Source: Paragorgia papillata
Taxonomy: Eukaryota; Cnidaria; Anthozoa; Scleralcyonacea; Coralliidae
DNA: 64,000 nucleotides
Assembly (NCBI GenBank): GCA_035771165.1
Contig: JAWNZC010000304.1
Location: 713,501 to 777,500 of the forward strand
Direction of reading: 5' to 3'
Positions 42,926-56,800 of this stretch are shown here, piece by piece (positions within the stretch are counted from its first letter, which is position 1; every line of letters starts with the position of its first letter). The position numbers and the translations under genes are program-made. The notes under the pieces are model-generated. The model was not told where the DNA came from. It saw nothing but the letters and a program-made list of their open reading frames with translations, and did not search any database.

Positions 42926-43412
42926 TATTCCGGTTGAGGTACGCATGCGTAAATATCCGAAGCGGAATCTGGATAGTATGTTCTCCTTGTTTGACTTTTC
43001 CCCAAACAAGTCAATGGGGTTGCTGGCGAAGCTTGAATTACAGCATCTACACGCATACGGCGAAGATATCGATCGCGGCAACGTCTTCACTGGAGTCTTG
43101 TCGTCCGATTAATCTACTTCCGGTCACTTCAGACCAACTCATGCGATTAACGATTAGGAATAACGTAACGATTTGTTTTCTTGGGATGTATCATAGATAC
43201 ATCTCTACTGAAAGAACAAGGAAAACCTACTCAACTATTAAATTATAAAAGTAAATTTATACTTTGATTATAGTATCACCAAAAGCCGTGTAAGAATCGT
43301 GTAATTAATGCGCTATAGTGGGTCTTGTTCATTTAGAATATAAGTTCAATGGTATAAACATGGTTACTGATTAGAGTTAGGGTTTTTTGTAGTGTTAAGT
43401 GATCATTGTTAA

Positions 43413-43887
43413 AGTGTATATGAAATTAAAATTAAGTTTGCCTAATTTGGAAGAACTCTTGGAATGGTAAAGTAACATCTTCTACAGTTTTTCTATATCT
43501 TACTTCGTTCTGGAGATATTACTATTTGTTTGATGTGTAAATGATCACACTGCATACGTCACAGTGTATAATGAGTTACTGAAAAATCGTGCACATCATT
43601 GATATTAATCTGTTAAATCGCTTGAACCTGTGTTTGTTTAAAGTCATGAGACAAATACAACTACATGCCCAGTTTCGTGCGACTTTGTTTGATAACTTCA
43701 ACAATATTCCTAATTTTCCAACAACTCATTATACAATGTGACGTATGCAGTGTGATCATTTACATATCAAACAAATAGTAACATCTCAAGAACGAAGTAA
43801 GATATGGAAAAACTGTAGAAGATGTTACTTTACCATTTCAAGAGTTCTTCCAAATTAGACAAACTTAATTTTCATTTCATATACACT
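43413..43887. mobile_element. intact palindromic MITE (family TTAA-A), 475 bp
   Basis: AGTGTATATGAAATTAAAAT is mirrored at the right by ATTTCATATACACT. The arms are about 200 bp and include GTAACATCTTCTACAGTTTT. It is preceded by TTAA, and followed by TTAT (one change). Confidence 0.87.
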
Positions 43888-44019
43888 TTATTAACATTCA
43901 TTCAAAAATATTGTGGCATTTCGTTCTGTAAGAGAATGAACTCATTCCAATCTTCTGGCGTGTGTGTTTTTATTGGTCGTCGCTAAGTGATGAATCAAAA
44001 GGACATGCCCAGTCTTTTT

Positions 44020-44160
44020 GCGGCTAAATATGTCGTCAAATACGTTTTTCCAAAAAGCTAGGGGGTAAACCACATTTCTGACTAGGGTTAGGGTTTTTGT
44101 TGTGTTGAGGTTATCCAGAAGATTGCTAAAATCTTGAGACTCACTGAAGCTTGTCACTGG
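44020..44160. repeat. repeat related to 42540-42655
   Basis: It shares TTGCTAAAATCTTGAGACTC, CACTGAA and an AAATATGTCGTCAAATACG block with the earlier element. Confidence 0.7.
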
Positions 44161-44185
44161 GAGGGTCATTGTGAGTCAATCATTT

Positions 44186-44590
44186 AGGGGCCTGTTCGTT
44201 CACATGAAGTGAGTTATCCCGGGGGGTAGGGTTACCCCTATCCCCGAGATCAGATCTCGGTGTTAGTTCATTTCTATGTCAAGAAAGTATAAACCGTTCA
44301 CATGAGACCGAGATAACTCGGGTGATAGGGCTAACTTGGTCTGAGCGATAGGGTAACCCTAGGACCAGAGTTAACCCTACCTCCATGTGAACGCTTTCAC
44401 CGGAGCTATCTCGGGGGGTAGGGTCAACTTTTGTATAATTACACGTGTATAATTATGCTGTTGCCCAGGATAATTCGGGGTGAAGCGTTCACATAAAGCT
44501 AGGGTTATCTCGTGGGCCAGGGTTAACTCCCCCCCCCCCCCCCCCCCCCTTAGACCACGAGTTAACCCGGTCTCATATGAACAGGCCTTT
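44186..44590. mobile_element. MITE with GGGGCCTGTTC termini
   Basis: AGGGGCCTGTTCGTTCACAT is mirrored by CTCATATGAACAGGCCTTT. Inner sequence repeats GAGTTAACCC/AGGGTTA motifs. A run of about 20 C is at 44530-44549. Confidence 0.77.
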
Positions 44591-44809
44591 AGTGACGACC
44601 GTTTTCAATCTGATCAACCATTTTGTGTGAAACCGCTGATGTATCGCTGATTCAGCAATTCAGCATCCTCCGCCCGTGGAAGAGTTACTCTTATAGATTA
44701 CGTTGTGGTTACGTCATAAAGCGTGTCTAAACTTTTTTGGGCAAGCAATATATCTTGTTCCTCCAATAAAAACTTCTTGCGGCGCCGCTGCAGCCTTCAC
44801 CTTAACAAT

Positions 44810-45542
44810 CTATTTGCGTTCAACCTTTTTGTGTAGCCTGGCAACCAAACGCATCGCGTATGTCGTGGTGTGCATCGACTTTATAGCAGTCTGAACATTG
44901 CGCAGACGAATCAACTCGTCCTCGTGAAAGAGGTCATGCTGTTCCTCCGGCGGCTGGCAGTAAAGTACGCAGATACGATACACCTGTAGCATAACGAGCA
45001 AGGCATTCTTTGCCGTGAGGAACAAAAACGTCCCACTTCCAGTGACCTTGTAATACGACACCAACACCAGGCGCACGACAAGAAATGGTAAGTCCTGAAG
45101 CAGCATCGGAGTCAGAAGTTGAATTAGATTGAGATTTTTGCGAACTAAATTCTGAAACTTTGTTACGCCGTTGAAAAATATCCCAAATATAGACCTGTTG
45201 TTTTTGACGGCTGGATTTCCATCATTTTCTGTAACGTCTTTTGTTCCATCTTGAATGTCGATTTTCCGATCGGAGTTTAGTTTCAACTGCAAGTTTTCTA
45301 GTCGTTCTTTTTGTTTTTCCATGGCTTTTTTGTGGGCTATCTTGTGTGTATACAAGGCCGGGGCAACTTGGGTTCGTTTAATTTTTACGGCTTTGTTTTC
45401 CTCGTTCGACAGTGCCGCTTCTTGTTTCAAGAGCTGTTCTTTGAATTCCTCGTGTTCCTTCGCCCTCGTTTCAACGGCCATGATTGTTACACTGAATTGA
45501 AAAAGGCTCATGGACCACACTGTCATCAATGCTCGTACGAGA
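44810..45542 (-). CDS. TMEM26-like terminal exon
   Basis: The acceptor is TCTATTGCAG/T at 45542 and the stop is at 44810. It encodes WSMSLFQF, then a Lys/Glu/Gln-rich, probably coiled-coil segment of about 110 residues, then LLQDLPFLVVRLVLVSYYKV and FLTAKNALLVMLQVYRICVL membrane segments and a basic tail. Confidence 0.87.
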
Positions 45543-48500
45543 CTGCAATAGAGACAGTTTATTGCATGTTAGCCACTGGCGTAACTTTGGGCTAGGGTGC
45601 CCCTGGCCCAAACTGAAAAGGGCTCCCCTGGCCCCGAGGGACCTAGGGCGCGAAGCACCCCGAATTGAGTTTCACATGCCCCAGAAGTGCATTTTCTGCG
45701 ATTTCAGCGAGGGATTTTCCAAAAAAATTAATCGGTATAGCAAGGGGAAATTCATCATTATATCAAACGTTTGTTGGATTATACGAATATTTATCAAGAA
45801 TATAGTCACTGACGAAAATACCGTAATCACGTAACTACATCGTTGAAAACTCACTTTACAATATCAACACAGATTTATTTACAAACAAAACAAACTAACT
45901 GGCTCTTCACTGCTGCATTAAAAGCAAAAATAAAACATTTTGTTTTTATGATTTGGGTGAACACAAAAATGGTTAGTCTAACTGCTATGCCTGAGATAAT
46001 ACAGGTCTTTCGACAATACACTTCAACTTTATAGTTTATATCCTGCTGTTTGACAGAGAAAACTTCACGATGGACTGGGTATGCGCAAAAACGGTAATTT
46101 GACCGTGCGCAAAAGGCCTGGGACAAGAAGCAGAATAGAAATCCATTTTCGTACCTTTAACCTGTTGCAACGTTCTGTATTTTTATGTACTATTTAAAAA
46201 ATGAGCAGCAGTGTTTTATCAGCTTTTAAAGCACGAGGCGATAGCCAAGTGTTTTAGATCTGATAAAACGCGTACTGCGAATGTTTTAAATGGCTTCAAA
46301 AACTATCCATATAATAAGCTCATATAGACATCAATTTCGAAAATTGAAGTTCTCTGAGCCGCAAAATCGAAGAAAAAGTTCATCGAAAATAGCGAGCGTG
46401 TCTCCATCACATATAGAGACACGTCACGGTCATGATTTTCCTTTGTATTTTCCTTATGAATTATTAATGAGTTTTTGAAGAAACTGTTTGAAACTTCGTA
46501 CTTCGTGGGGTGTTGGTGGCACAGTGGTTAGTGCACGTGCCTTTCACCTCTACGAGCCGGGCTCGATTCCTGCACCTTGGCCGCATGTGAGAAGAGTGCT
46601 TCCAGTTTGACTCTACCAAACACCACAGGTTTCCTCCGGGTCTCCGGTTTCCTCCTCTAGTAACACTGGACCAATGAGGGTGGGCCCTTACTATACCTCT
46701 GAGGATAACAGTTTAGATAAACTGATAGAGTTATCCAGTATAAATTATGTATTTTTTATGAAACTGTTTGAAACTTCGTACCAATATTTAAATGATGGAC
46801 AGCTATATCCAGTTCAACGACGACTGACGATTTCCCAATAAATACGTGAAAATGACGGAATGTCGGAATCCTCATAAAGGACATCCGACATCCTGGCTCA
46901 GGGGGCCCCCTGTGACAGGGGCCCCGCGGCTCTTGCCGTGCAGCGCCTATAGGAGTTACCGCCACTGATGTTAGCGTTTTAGTTTCTTAAATTACGTGCC
47001 TATGAACCAAAGATTAAAGGTGCTGTCCAGTCCGTTCTGCGCATGTACGAAACTAATGTTTACTTCTTTGTTTATAAAAATATTTACTGATACCTAATTG
47101 AAGATTGTAAGCTTTTATTGCTTCCTCTTCATTACTTGTACCCAAAACAAAACATTTTCAGAAGAAATAGAAGAAATCCGAAGAGATATCCTCACCGAAT
47201 CGCTTGGTTTTCTGCTATGTCGCTTCTAACGGGTTACATTGAGCTGAGTACTTCATGTAATTGTCTACGAATGTCATGTTTGAGGGTCCCGATAAACAAA
47301 GATGCGGATCATGCGCAGAACGGACTGGACAGCACCTTTAAGTTTGCCTTATTTGAAAGACCACTTATGGGCTCTGTTTATATGAAGCGGATTGACAGTC
47401 CAATCGGATCGAAAAACGCGAGTGAAGTCAACCCGGGCACATGTTTACATGGAGAATCCGATCTGCTTGGAAAATTGTTTTCGGTTTTGGAACACTATAT
47501 TCTGTGCTTCCCTCAATGCCTGCCATCTAGCACAACGCACTAACTTCACTCATGCGTATCAAGTCATTTTTAAGTCAAACAGTGTTTAGATGAATCAGAT
47601 TGGAGACATTCAAGTCCGCGATCCTCGTGGATTGACTTCAGCCATCCATTTCGATCAGATCGAAAACTTTCAATCTTCTTCATGTAAACACAACAAGGAG
47701 AAACAACATGCGAGGTTTCACTCGAACACTCAATCCGCTTCATGTAAACAGGGCCTTAGAGTTGAATTCATATGTATTACTTTACCACTGTGTGTTGCGA
47801 AGGTCCTTAAGAACTTATGAACTACGTTGTCAACAAGGTTGTCAGTTATTCAATAAAATTGAGTTTTGATTTAAAGGGTATTGGCAATAAAAATTACGTT
47901 TGTCTGATTTGAAAGAACTCGTCAAATGGTATAAGAAGACCTTTTACAATTTTTCCGTATCTGTTTTGGTTTTGGAAATATTTGGACCAAAGACAGCGTG
48001 CTGTCCGCCATCTTGGAATTATTTTCGATATGCATGTGACATCATAAGCAGGGTAAAGTGAAATTTTTATGTTGCCAACCTTATGACATTATGAACTAGA
48101 AACTCGATTTTGTTGCGCTATTTCCATTTTAAATTGACCCACAACATTTAAAAAGCCTTCTGTGAAAGCGGCGGATTGCTGATTTCCCCAATAATTGAAT
48201 TCGGATTATGGATATTTTTCTTGTAGTTTTCTACGGAACCTTGATCTTATTCGAGTCTCGGAATCTCGGATTGTGGATTTCAGATTATAACGTGGGAGCA
48301 CGAGTGATTACGTGCTGTAAGCGCGCTGCCTCTCACCAAAAGTTAAGCCCAGTTAGACGGGGTTGAGTATATGCTTGGGTGGGTGACCGCTTGGGAATGA
48401 CCCCGTTGTCGAGCTTGGAACTCATGTGAGTAGAGTTGTAATTGAGCAACTGTGCTTGGAGGGTTTTTCACCGGATTCTTCGGTTTTCCTCCCTCTGTAC

Positions 48501-50766
48501 GTAAAATCAACACCTACATTTTAGCTGTGATCCGAGAGCGCCTTTCATATGCCTCGATACACGGCCACGTTGATCCGCGTCCTTCGTAATTCAGGTAAGG
48601 ATGACTAGCCCCCAGTCCTTTATCCTTATCCTATCCACTGATCTCGAAAGAAGACTGGGTCGAGTAACTCATTGTTTATCAGGATCATTGTATATCGATT
48701 TGGTTCCTTGTTAATGGCGCCGATCAGGCAATTGTGTAGGTAGATCAATACGAAGATGGTAAATTCTGGACACAGTGGCGAATGCTGTGATTTTGATTGT
48801 AAAAAGCGAGAAATGAAGAAACAGGATGAGAACAACTCCATAGCGACATTTCACACATACAGTTGGTCCCTTAGTATAATGGCGGATTCTGGCTTCATTT
48901 CCCAAACAATAGTTGCCCGATCTAGTCTTCTTTCGAGATCAATGATCCTATCCCATTAACAACTTTTGAGTTTCATTGTCATGCATGAATGAGGGAAAGA
49001 AATGATCATGGACTAGTCAACACGTAGTTCAAGTAATTATCAGCGTGTTGAATTTGCGTGAATCGCGCGAATTCAAAAATTTCAACAAATTTATAACTGC
49101 GGAACCGACAGCCGGGCTAGCCCGGTTAACTGGGCTCACGCGATTGATTAGGAACTCACTGTGGTTTTGAAACTCACATAAACTAAATTTACAAAGGAGA
49201 ATTGGTTTAGTTTAGATGTAAACGAACCCTAACGTTGATTAACCTATCTCCTTTTGTGGCCGAGGAAAGAATTTCGTGATAATCAGCCCCTGACGCCGTG
49301 CCTCCTTAATTCGGGGGCGGCACTCGGTTACGGTAAAGGATCGAGAATATAGAAAATTTGAAATGTCTGTGAACTTACACGTCATTGCTCGCGACATCTG
49401 ATTCCTGGTATATTTCAGTCAGCTCGACTATGTCTGCGGCAGTGGCAATATAAACTAATAAAAGACTGGAAAGCTGGTCCCGTGATATCGCGCCTTTTGG
49501 AAGCATCCACCTGCCGACGACGAGGAGAAGAACAAATGTCTGATCCAATATTGAGAGGCGTTGTTCATCGTCAGCGCTGAGCTCGAAAATCTAAAAACAC
49601 GATATATGCAATGAATGGCAAAGAACAAATCAACATTACCTTCAAAGATCGTCAACACTCTTATTGAGAATTCTACGTTTTTGGTGCACTGACGCCCGAT
49701 TTTCCTTTCTTCCTCAGCTACCCCTGCCTCCTCCGCAGGCCCCTGTTGCATCATGGACAGGTCACACTTTTGAGGGCCTGCCAGATCCTGTAAACAAAAT
49801 GGGGACTGATCCCATTATGCACAGCGAGACTAGGCCCTAGAGGCGATAGTTTTGAGAGGGCCTGCAAAATCTTTCCGGCCGCTGTTCGACAAACGTGCGT
49901 CCAAGTTCTTTTAACACTGACCCACCAGGAAATTCGGTCTAAACTTTCTTACAGATCATGACAATGAAGACACCAATATGTTTTAGAATTACCGACCCTC
50001 TGCCAATAATATTTTTAGCGACAAAAAGGAATTGAAGGAAAAAATATCTGCCGAACAAAAGCAAATTCGACGGTCAGGGAAGTACAAGTTTTTCTTATTG
50101 TTCTTTGGTTTATTTAGCTATCAAAGACTATCAACTGACCAAGAGTTAATGAGATTTAATTTTATCAAATATAGGCTATAGTGTAGCGTAATTCAAGTTT
50201 CAGTTGTTGTCGAAACCGAAAAAGTATAAACCAAAGAGTCTCTGGGTAGACTAAAGTGTATTTTCGTTGATTATTCCGGCCGAACGTTGATAAAGTTCAA
50301 CCGTGAAATAAATTTAAATAAATAGATAAAAACTTTCTTCTTACCAATTTTCTCTCCTCGCAGAAGTTCTTTCGGAGATCGGCTATGTCGGGGATCGTCG
50401 GAGATGCATCGAAAGCCTCCGAGCATCTCCGACGACCCCAGCAACCTCCAATCTCCGAAATTTAACCTCTGCGGAGGAGACTCAGAGAGTGGTCTTTCTT
50501 TGAGATATAGTTTTTGTTAGGCGCAAATGATTACCCTACGTTGGATTATATTATATTGATGCTATCTAGCTTACCTCTCCGAAAGGATTCGTCCCATTGA
50601 TCGTGGTTGAACACTTAATGCCTTTATTATAGCCAAGGTTCTTTTGTACGCAATCGACTTGCTGAAGACGAAGGAACCAAAAACAGGGAATTTCAGTAAT
50701 AGTGAAAATGAAAATACTTGGACAAAACCTAAATGGGTAACAATTATGAAACGACGTAATATCAGC

Positions 50767-50827
<61 letters not shown>

Positions 50828-53800
50828 GCAGTAGTAGCAGTATCATCATCATTATCATCATCATTATCATGATCATCATCAGCAGCAACAACAACAACAA
50901 CGCAGAAGCAGCAGCAAAAGTAGTAGCATCATGATCAGCAGTAGTAACAGCAGCAGCAACTACAAGAACAGCAGCAACATCACCACCACCACCACCACCA
51001 AGAACAGCAATATATAGCAGTAACAACAACTGCAACAAGAACAGCAACAGCAACAACAGTATCAGCAGAAACAGCAACAACATTACCACTACCACCCCAA
51101 TAACAACAACAATACAGTATTACAGCAACAATAACAACAGGCGAGTTCACGCGCGCTAAATCGCGCGAAACGCCAACTCGCGGTTTGATGCCTGGAGTCT
51201 GGGCACTAAAATACTAAAATCATGATTTATGAAACTTCTGCCAAAATAGTTTTCTCGAAGCATTTTAGCCGTCTAAAACTTGTTGTATATCTTGTAAAGT
51301 AACTAAACAAGTTAAAGAAACTTCAAGAATGTATATCAACAAATGCTTGGTGGACAATACTATAGCCAGTCAACCGCAAACGTTTCGGTGGGTGGGAAAT
51401 GGCTGGAGCCTGGAGGATTTGTTCAAATAAGCAAGATTTTGTAAAGGATTATTAACAAGCGAAGGTACGAATATTGTAGAAATTAATGTTTGCGGGAATT
51501 TGTGGATACGTATTCCTAGTTATATTGATTGTCATAAAATGATAACTGAACTTGAAAGTTTGTTGATCGTTTTGTTGCGGTTGACAGAGTTTGAAGTGCA
51601 ACCTATCAATGTTAAGCCCCAGGGGGGAGGGGGGATTGCAACCCACGGGATATTGATCATTCGACATATCCCAAGACAGGGAAATTTGACTTTCTTGACA
51701 AGCTCGAGGGATGGGATTTTTGACATGTAAAATGATCTTAATATTATATTTTAGCACTTGATATTTCCCAGGGTATTTTGACCAACAAAGCTATTTCTAC
51801 TGCAGGGGAATTTGATGATATCCCCATGGGTTGCCCCACCTGCCCCCCACCCTGGGGCTTAACATTAATAGGTGCATAGGGATTTTATAAGCTGGGAAAA
51901 CAGATGACAGAAAACTTCTGTTTGGTTTCATTGTCAGGTGGCTGTTTATAGTAAGGATACTGTACCTGGGGGCATGGGGCTCACCATGGGCACAGAATAG
52001 TAATTATACAACCAGAAGTCCAACTTGAGTGAAAACTTGTCCGCATTTCTTCAATGTGCATGCGCGATATTTTACACCATCTGACACCATCTGGCTGCAT
52101 ATAAGATGAAGGTTAAAACTGCCAGGGGAACTTGCCAGGATTGCATTAAGGATGGCGAGGAATAAAGATGTGTGAGGTGACATGCGTGAGGACATAAACT
52201 TCAAAGGTTCTGATGCGAGTTGGACTTCTGGTTGTATTACTATTTTGTGCCATGGGTGTAGGGTCATCCTCTTTCCAAAGCATAGTGACTTTAGAGGTGA
52301 GCTAACTTTTCTCTACATGAAAACAGTTTACATTGCCTGCCAGTGACAACTTTTGCATATTTATGGCACTGCCTGCATTTATATAGCCTGATGCAAACAC
52401 AAGAGTAGGTTGGGAAAATTCAAAGCACTTTTGAATTCTCTCAAACTTACTCGAGTAATTAGAGTTTAAATACTGGACCAATAGTCTTCTAGGGGAAACA
52501 TTTTTTATTAATACAGTTTTTATATGATAGCTAGGGCTATCTATCCAGTATAAAAAACTAAAACTAAACTAACCTTATTTATACTGGATAACTCTATCAG
52601 TTTATCTAAACTGTTATCCTCAGAGGTCCAGTAAGGGCCCACCCTCATTGGTCCAGTGTTACTACAGGAGGAAACCGGAGTACCCGGAGGAAACCTGTGG
52701 TGTTTGGTAGAGTCAAACTGGAAGCACTCTTCTCACATGCGGCCAAGGTGAATTTTTTTTAATCAGATAACTGCACCGTGCAGGAATCGAACCCGGCTCG
52801 CAGAGGTGAAAGGCACGTGCACTAACAACTGTGCCACCAACACCCCATAAATAAAGTTAGTTTACTGGATTTCCCCTTCTGTGGGAAACGTTTGTGTTGT
52901 GCAGGGGTTCTTTTAACAAAAATGTTGTGGCAACAAGAAAATACATACAGGGATTTTAAAGGGACCTTAAAAACCTTTCAGTTGCTACGTTTTAACAACT
53001 GTCACTTTTATGGTGCTTTTTATGGTAACTTTTGTCACTTTCATAGTGACTTTTTTGTTATTTTATGGTGACTTTTTTGTATTTTATGGTGACTAATTTT
53101 ACATTGGGCAACTTTTATGACAATTGTCACTTTTATAGCGATTTTTATGGTAACTTTTATGATGATTTTCATGGTGATGTATCTGGCATGAACTTCTATT
53201 GTGCTTTTTATGGCAACTTTTATTGTCACTTTTATGGTGAATATTTGCAGTATTACTTTAATGGCCACTAATTTTATTGCAACTTTTATGGGAACTTTTT
53301 GATTATACTTGTTTGTGACTTTTATTGTCACTTTTATGGTGACTGTTACAGCGATTTTTATGACAATTTTTATGGCAATTAATTTATGGTGACTTTTATG
53401 ATGATTTTATGGTGTCTTATAATGGTGATTTACATGTACGGTATATGGCAACTTACATTGTCTTATTTATGGCGATTTTATCGTCACTTTTATGGTGAAT
53501 TTTACAAGCGATTTTTATGGTAACTTTTATGATAATTTTTATGGTGACTTATATGGCAACTTTTATTGACTCATTTATGACGATTTTATCAGTGTCCTTT
53601 TTATGGCAATTTGTTATCAGTTTATGGTGAGTGACTAATTATATTTGCAACTTTTATGGGAACTCTACATGTATATAATGTCTTTTATGGGAACGTTTTG
53701 GTGACTTTTGTGGTGACTTTAATTGTCACTGTTACTGCGATTTTTATGGCAATTTTTTATGGTGACTTTTATGGTGACCTATATGGCAACTTTTATTGTC

Positions 53801-56800
53801 ACTTTTATGGTGATTTGTTATTACTTAATTTATGGCCACTAATTTTGTTGCAACTTTTATGGGACCTTTCTGATTACTTTTGTGGCGACTTTTATTGCGA
53901 CTTTTATGGTGATTTTTACAGCGATAAATTTTTATGGCTACTTTTAAGGCAACTTTATATGCAGTTGCCGGCGGTGACACCAAAATTACAAAGTGTTGTA
54001 CTCATTTTAGTAATTGACGGGCGCGCAATGAGCGAACCAAATTTCCTGCATAAACACATGAGTTTCATATGCATGTACATACAGTAACACTCTAAGTTTA
54101 GGAATTCAGAAATTTTTTAGAACAAAATACAGTCGGACCCATATTAAGCGGACACATTTGGGACCTCACTGAGGTGTCCGCTTAAAAAGGGTTGCACAAG
54201 GGTGGAGGGTACGCATGTGGTGACCAGTTTTTTGTGTCTATATACGTAGTTTGTTTTCACTATAATTCTATAAAACAATCAATACAGCACTAAGTAACTT
54301 AAACATGTTCTCTCTCGGTTAATCTCAAGTGTTGATTATTACTGTTATGAAAGAAAACGTTAATTTTGATATGGGTTTGTCCGCTTAGGAGAGGTTAATT
54401 TGCTCAGCAAAAGCAATCCACATAATTTAATTCATGTCCAGTGCCATCAAAATACATCGAAGAATCAAAAAGCTCTATGTTCGTGCCAGGACTTACTTAC
54501 TGTCTAATGTTATGTCCTTATCTCCGAAAATGGACGAAATAAGACCATTCGTCTTAAACTCGAACGCAGAAGTTGCCGCCTTTACCGAGACATGGTTGAA
54601 GGATTCCATCCTAAATTCGATACTTGACATTCCTGGCTGCCAATTAGTGCGAAAAGATCGTGTTAATAGATTCCATGGTGGAGTTTGCATCTATATTCAT
54701 AATCAGGTAAAATTTTCTGTTTTACATGATTTACATAACCCATTGTTTGAAGTTCTTTGGACGAAGTTACAACCTAAAAGACTTCCTCGTGGGATAACTA
54801 GTATTATTATATAGCATGCTATCGGATATGAGCTTTTGCGTAATCTGATTGGTTCCCTACTACCAGGCTATCAGCTCATATCCTACTAGTAGAGGAAAAA
54901 CAAGATGGCGGCATGTTTTTTAAAACTGCCGAAAAGAGTTGAAATTGACGGATTTTAATACAGAAAAACATCAACACCCTCAAACCAATGTATAAAAAAA
55001 CAACATTGTGTAAAAATATATTAACAAATACACAATTTAGCATGTTAAATGGTAAAATTCACCTAAAAATTACGTCTTTTTACTTCAAAAACCCGACTAA
55101 ATTATCGGGTTGATATTAATTTGTTGCCAAACAAAGAAACTCACGGTTAAAATCAAGCTTACAACACACATTTCCTAGGAGATCACCAGTAAAGAGACTA
55201 TTGATTTAGATAAGCATTTGAAGTAGTAAAAAGCATGTTCTTTTTCAAAAACAACCAACTAAGTAATTTAGTTTCACTGCCGAAGGTGTTTCAGTTTCAT
55301 TTTTGCATGAAATCAAAACCTTTTCCCGACAGCAACGCTAATATAAACAACTGACCCACCTTTTGACTTCATAAAGGTACCTTTTAATCTTTTTTGTTGA
55401 TCTGCTTAACACATTTTTTGCCTCTCGAGCAACATTTATACAACATTTCGAAGTTGTTTACCGAACAGCTCAGCGAGAAACTCTGTGTGAATGCATCATT
55501 ACGCATGGCGGAAGTATGTAGTTGCCTATGCCGGAAGTTTGTTGTTTCAAACATTTCCGGCGCTGTAATTTTGTCTCTTGTACAGTGCTTGGCTATATAA
55601 TAAAACAGTTATACCATTCGCTCTCGTTGTATACGAACTAATAGCCAACTCGGCGAAGCGCCTCGTTGGCTATGAGCTCATATACAACTCGAGCTCATGG
55701 TATAACTGTTAATTATCATAGGAACAATAAATATATCACCCACCAGGTTCAGACAACCTTTCGAGATAATTAATTCCTTAACCAGTATTGAAGCATCGAA
55801 TGCTAATTGCGGAATTATCTTAATGGACGATCTAAACAGGTTGAATACTTCCCGTATTAATCGCCAATTTAAGTTGAAACAACCAATAAAATTTGCTACT
55901 AGAAGAGAGACGGAACTTTTGACGTTATTTTATCCAACATTAGCAAGTTTGATGACAATCCACAAAATTTTTCACCCTTTGGCCTTTCTGACCATTTTAC
56001 AATAAAAGACACGAGATCTGAGACAAAGTAACAAAAGAGTCCTCTCAACGGTGGATTGGTCATGCTTAGACAAAACTCTATTCTTGTGAGAATAAACTAA
56101 CAGTCTTCAATAATATTTTGTCTAAAACTCTAGACACAATTATGCCATTAATGATAAGAAAATCCATGTAAATGATGCCCCTTGGATGACGGAAAAACTT
56201 AAATCCGCAATAAAAAACCGACAACGTGCGCTGAACACTGGAAATAAAACTGCCTTTAAGTACTATCGGAATCAGGTAAACTCTGAACGAAAGAAATGTA
56301 GACAGTTTTACTTCCATGGTAAAATTAATAATCTTAAACATACTAAGCCCAAAGACTGGTGAAGAGCTGTTAAAAAGATTAGTGGAATGGATCCTTTTAC
56401 AAAATCTGACATTTTTTCAATATTACAAGTTGACAAACTTCACCAGATGAGTAATACGGCGATACTGTAGCTAACGAAATTAATGACAACGTTTCAACCG
56501 TTTAAAGCTCCTAGTTATGTGCGTATATCTCGGATAATATAAATAATTTTAGCTCCGAATTGCTGTCGGTGTCAGAGGAGCCGAGGAGGATGTTTATAAA
56601 TGCCTGCAATCGCTCAATCCTTACAAATCTTCAGGCCCGGATGATATCCCATCTTGGATCTTTAAATAATTCGCAGAACTACTATCACTGCCCATCAGCA
56701 AGATCTTAAATTGCTCCTACCAGGAACAACAATTATCCCCAGTCTGGAAGATGTCCAACATTGTCCCAATTCCAAAGACCACACCAATAAACAATATAAA

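Noticed and set aside
50571..51095. Poly-leucine protein (minus) and poly-asparagine protein (plus)
   Set aside because: Triplet-repeat translation. The only part supported as coding is the 87-nt TMEM26-like exon in another frame.
53041..54087. FYGDFYGNFY protein and KVTIKV protein
   Set aside because: Minisatellite translation in both directions without splice or start context.
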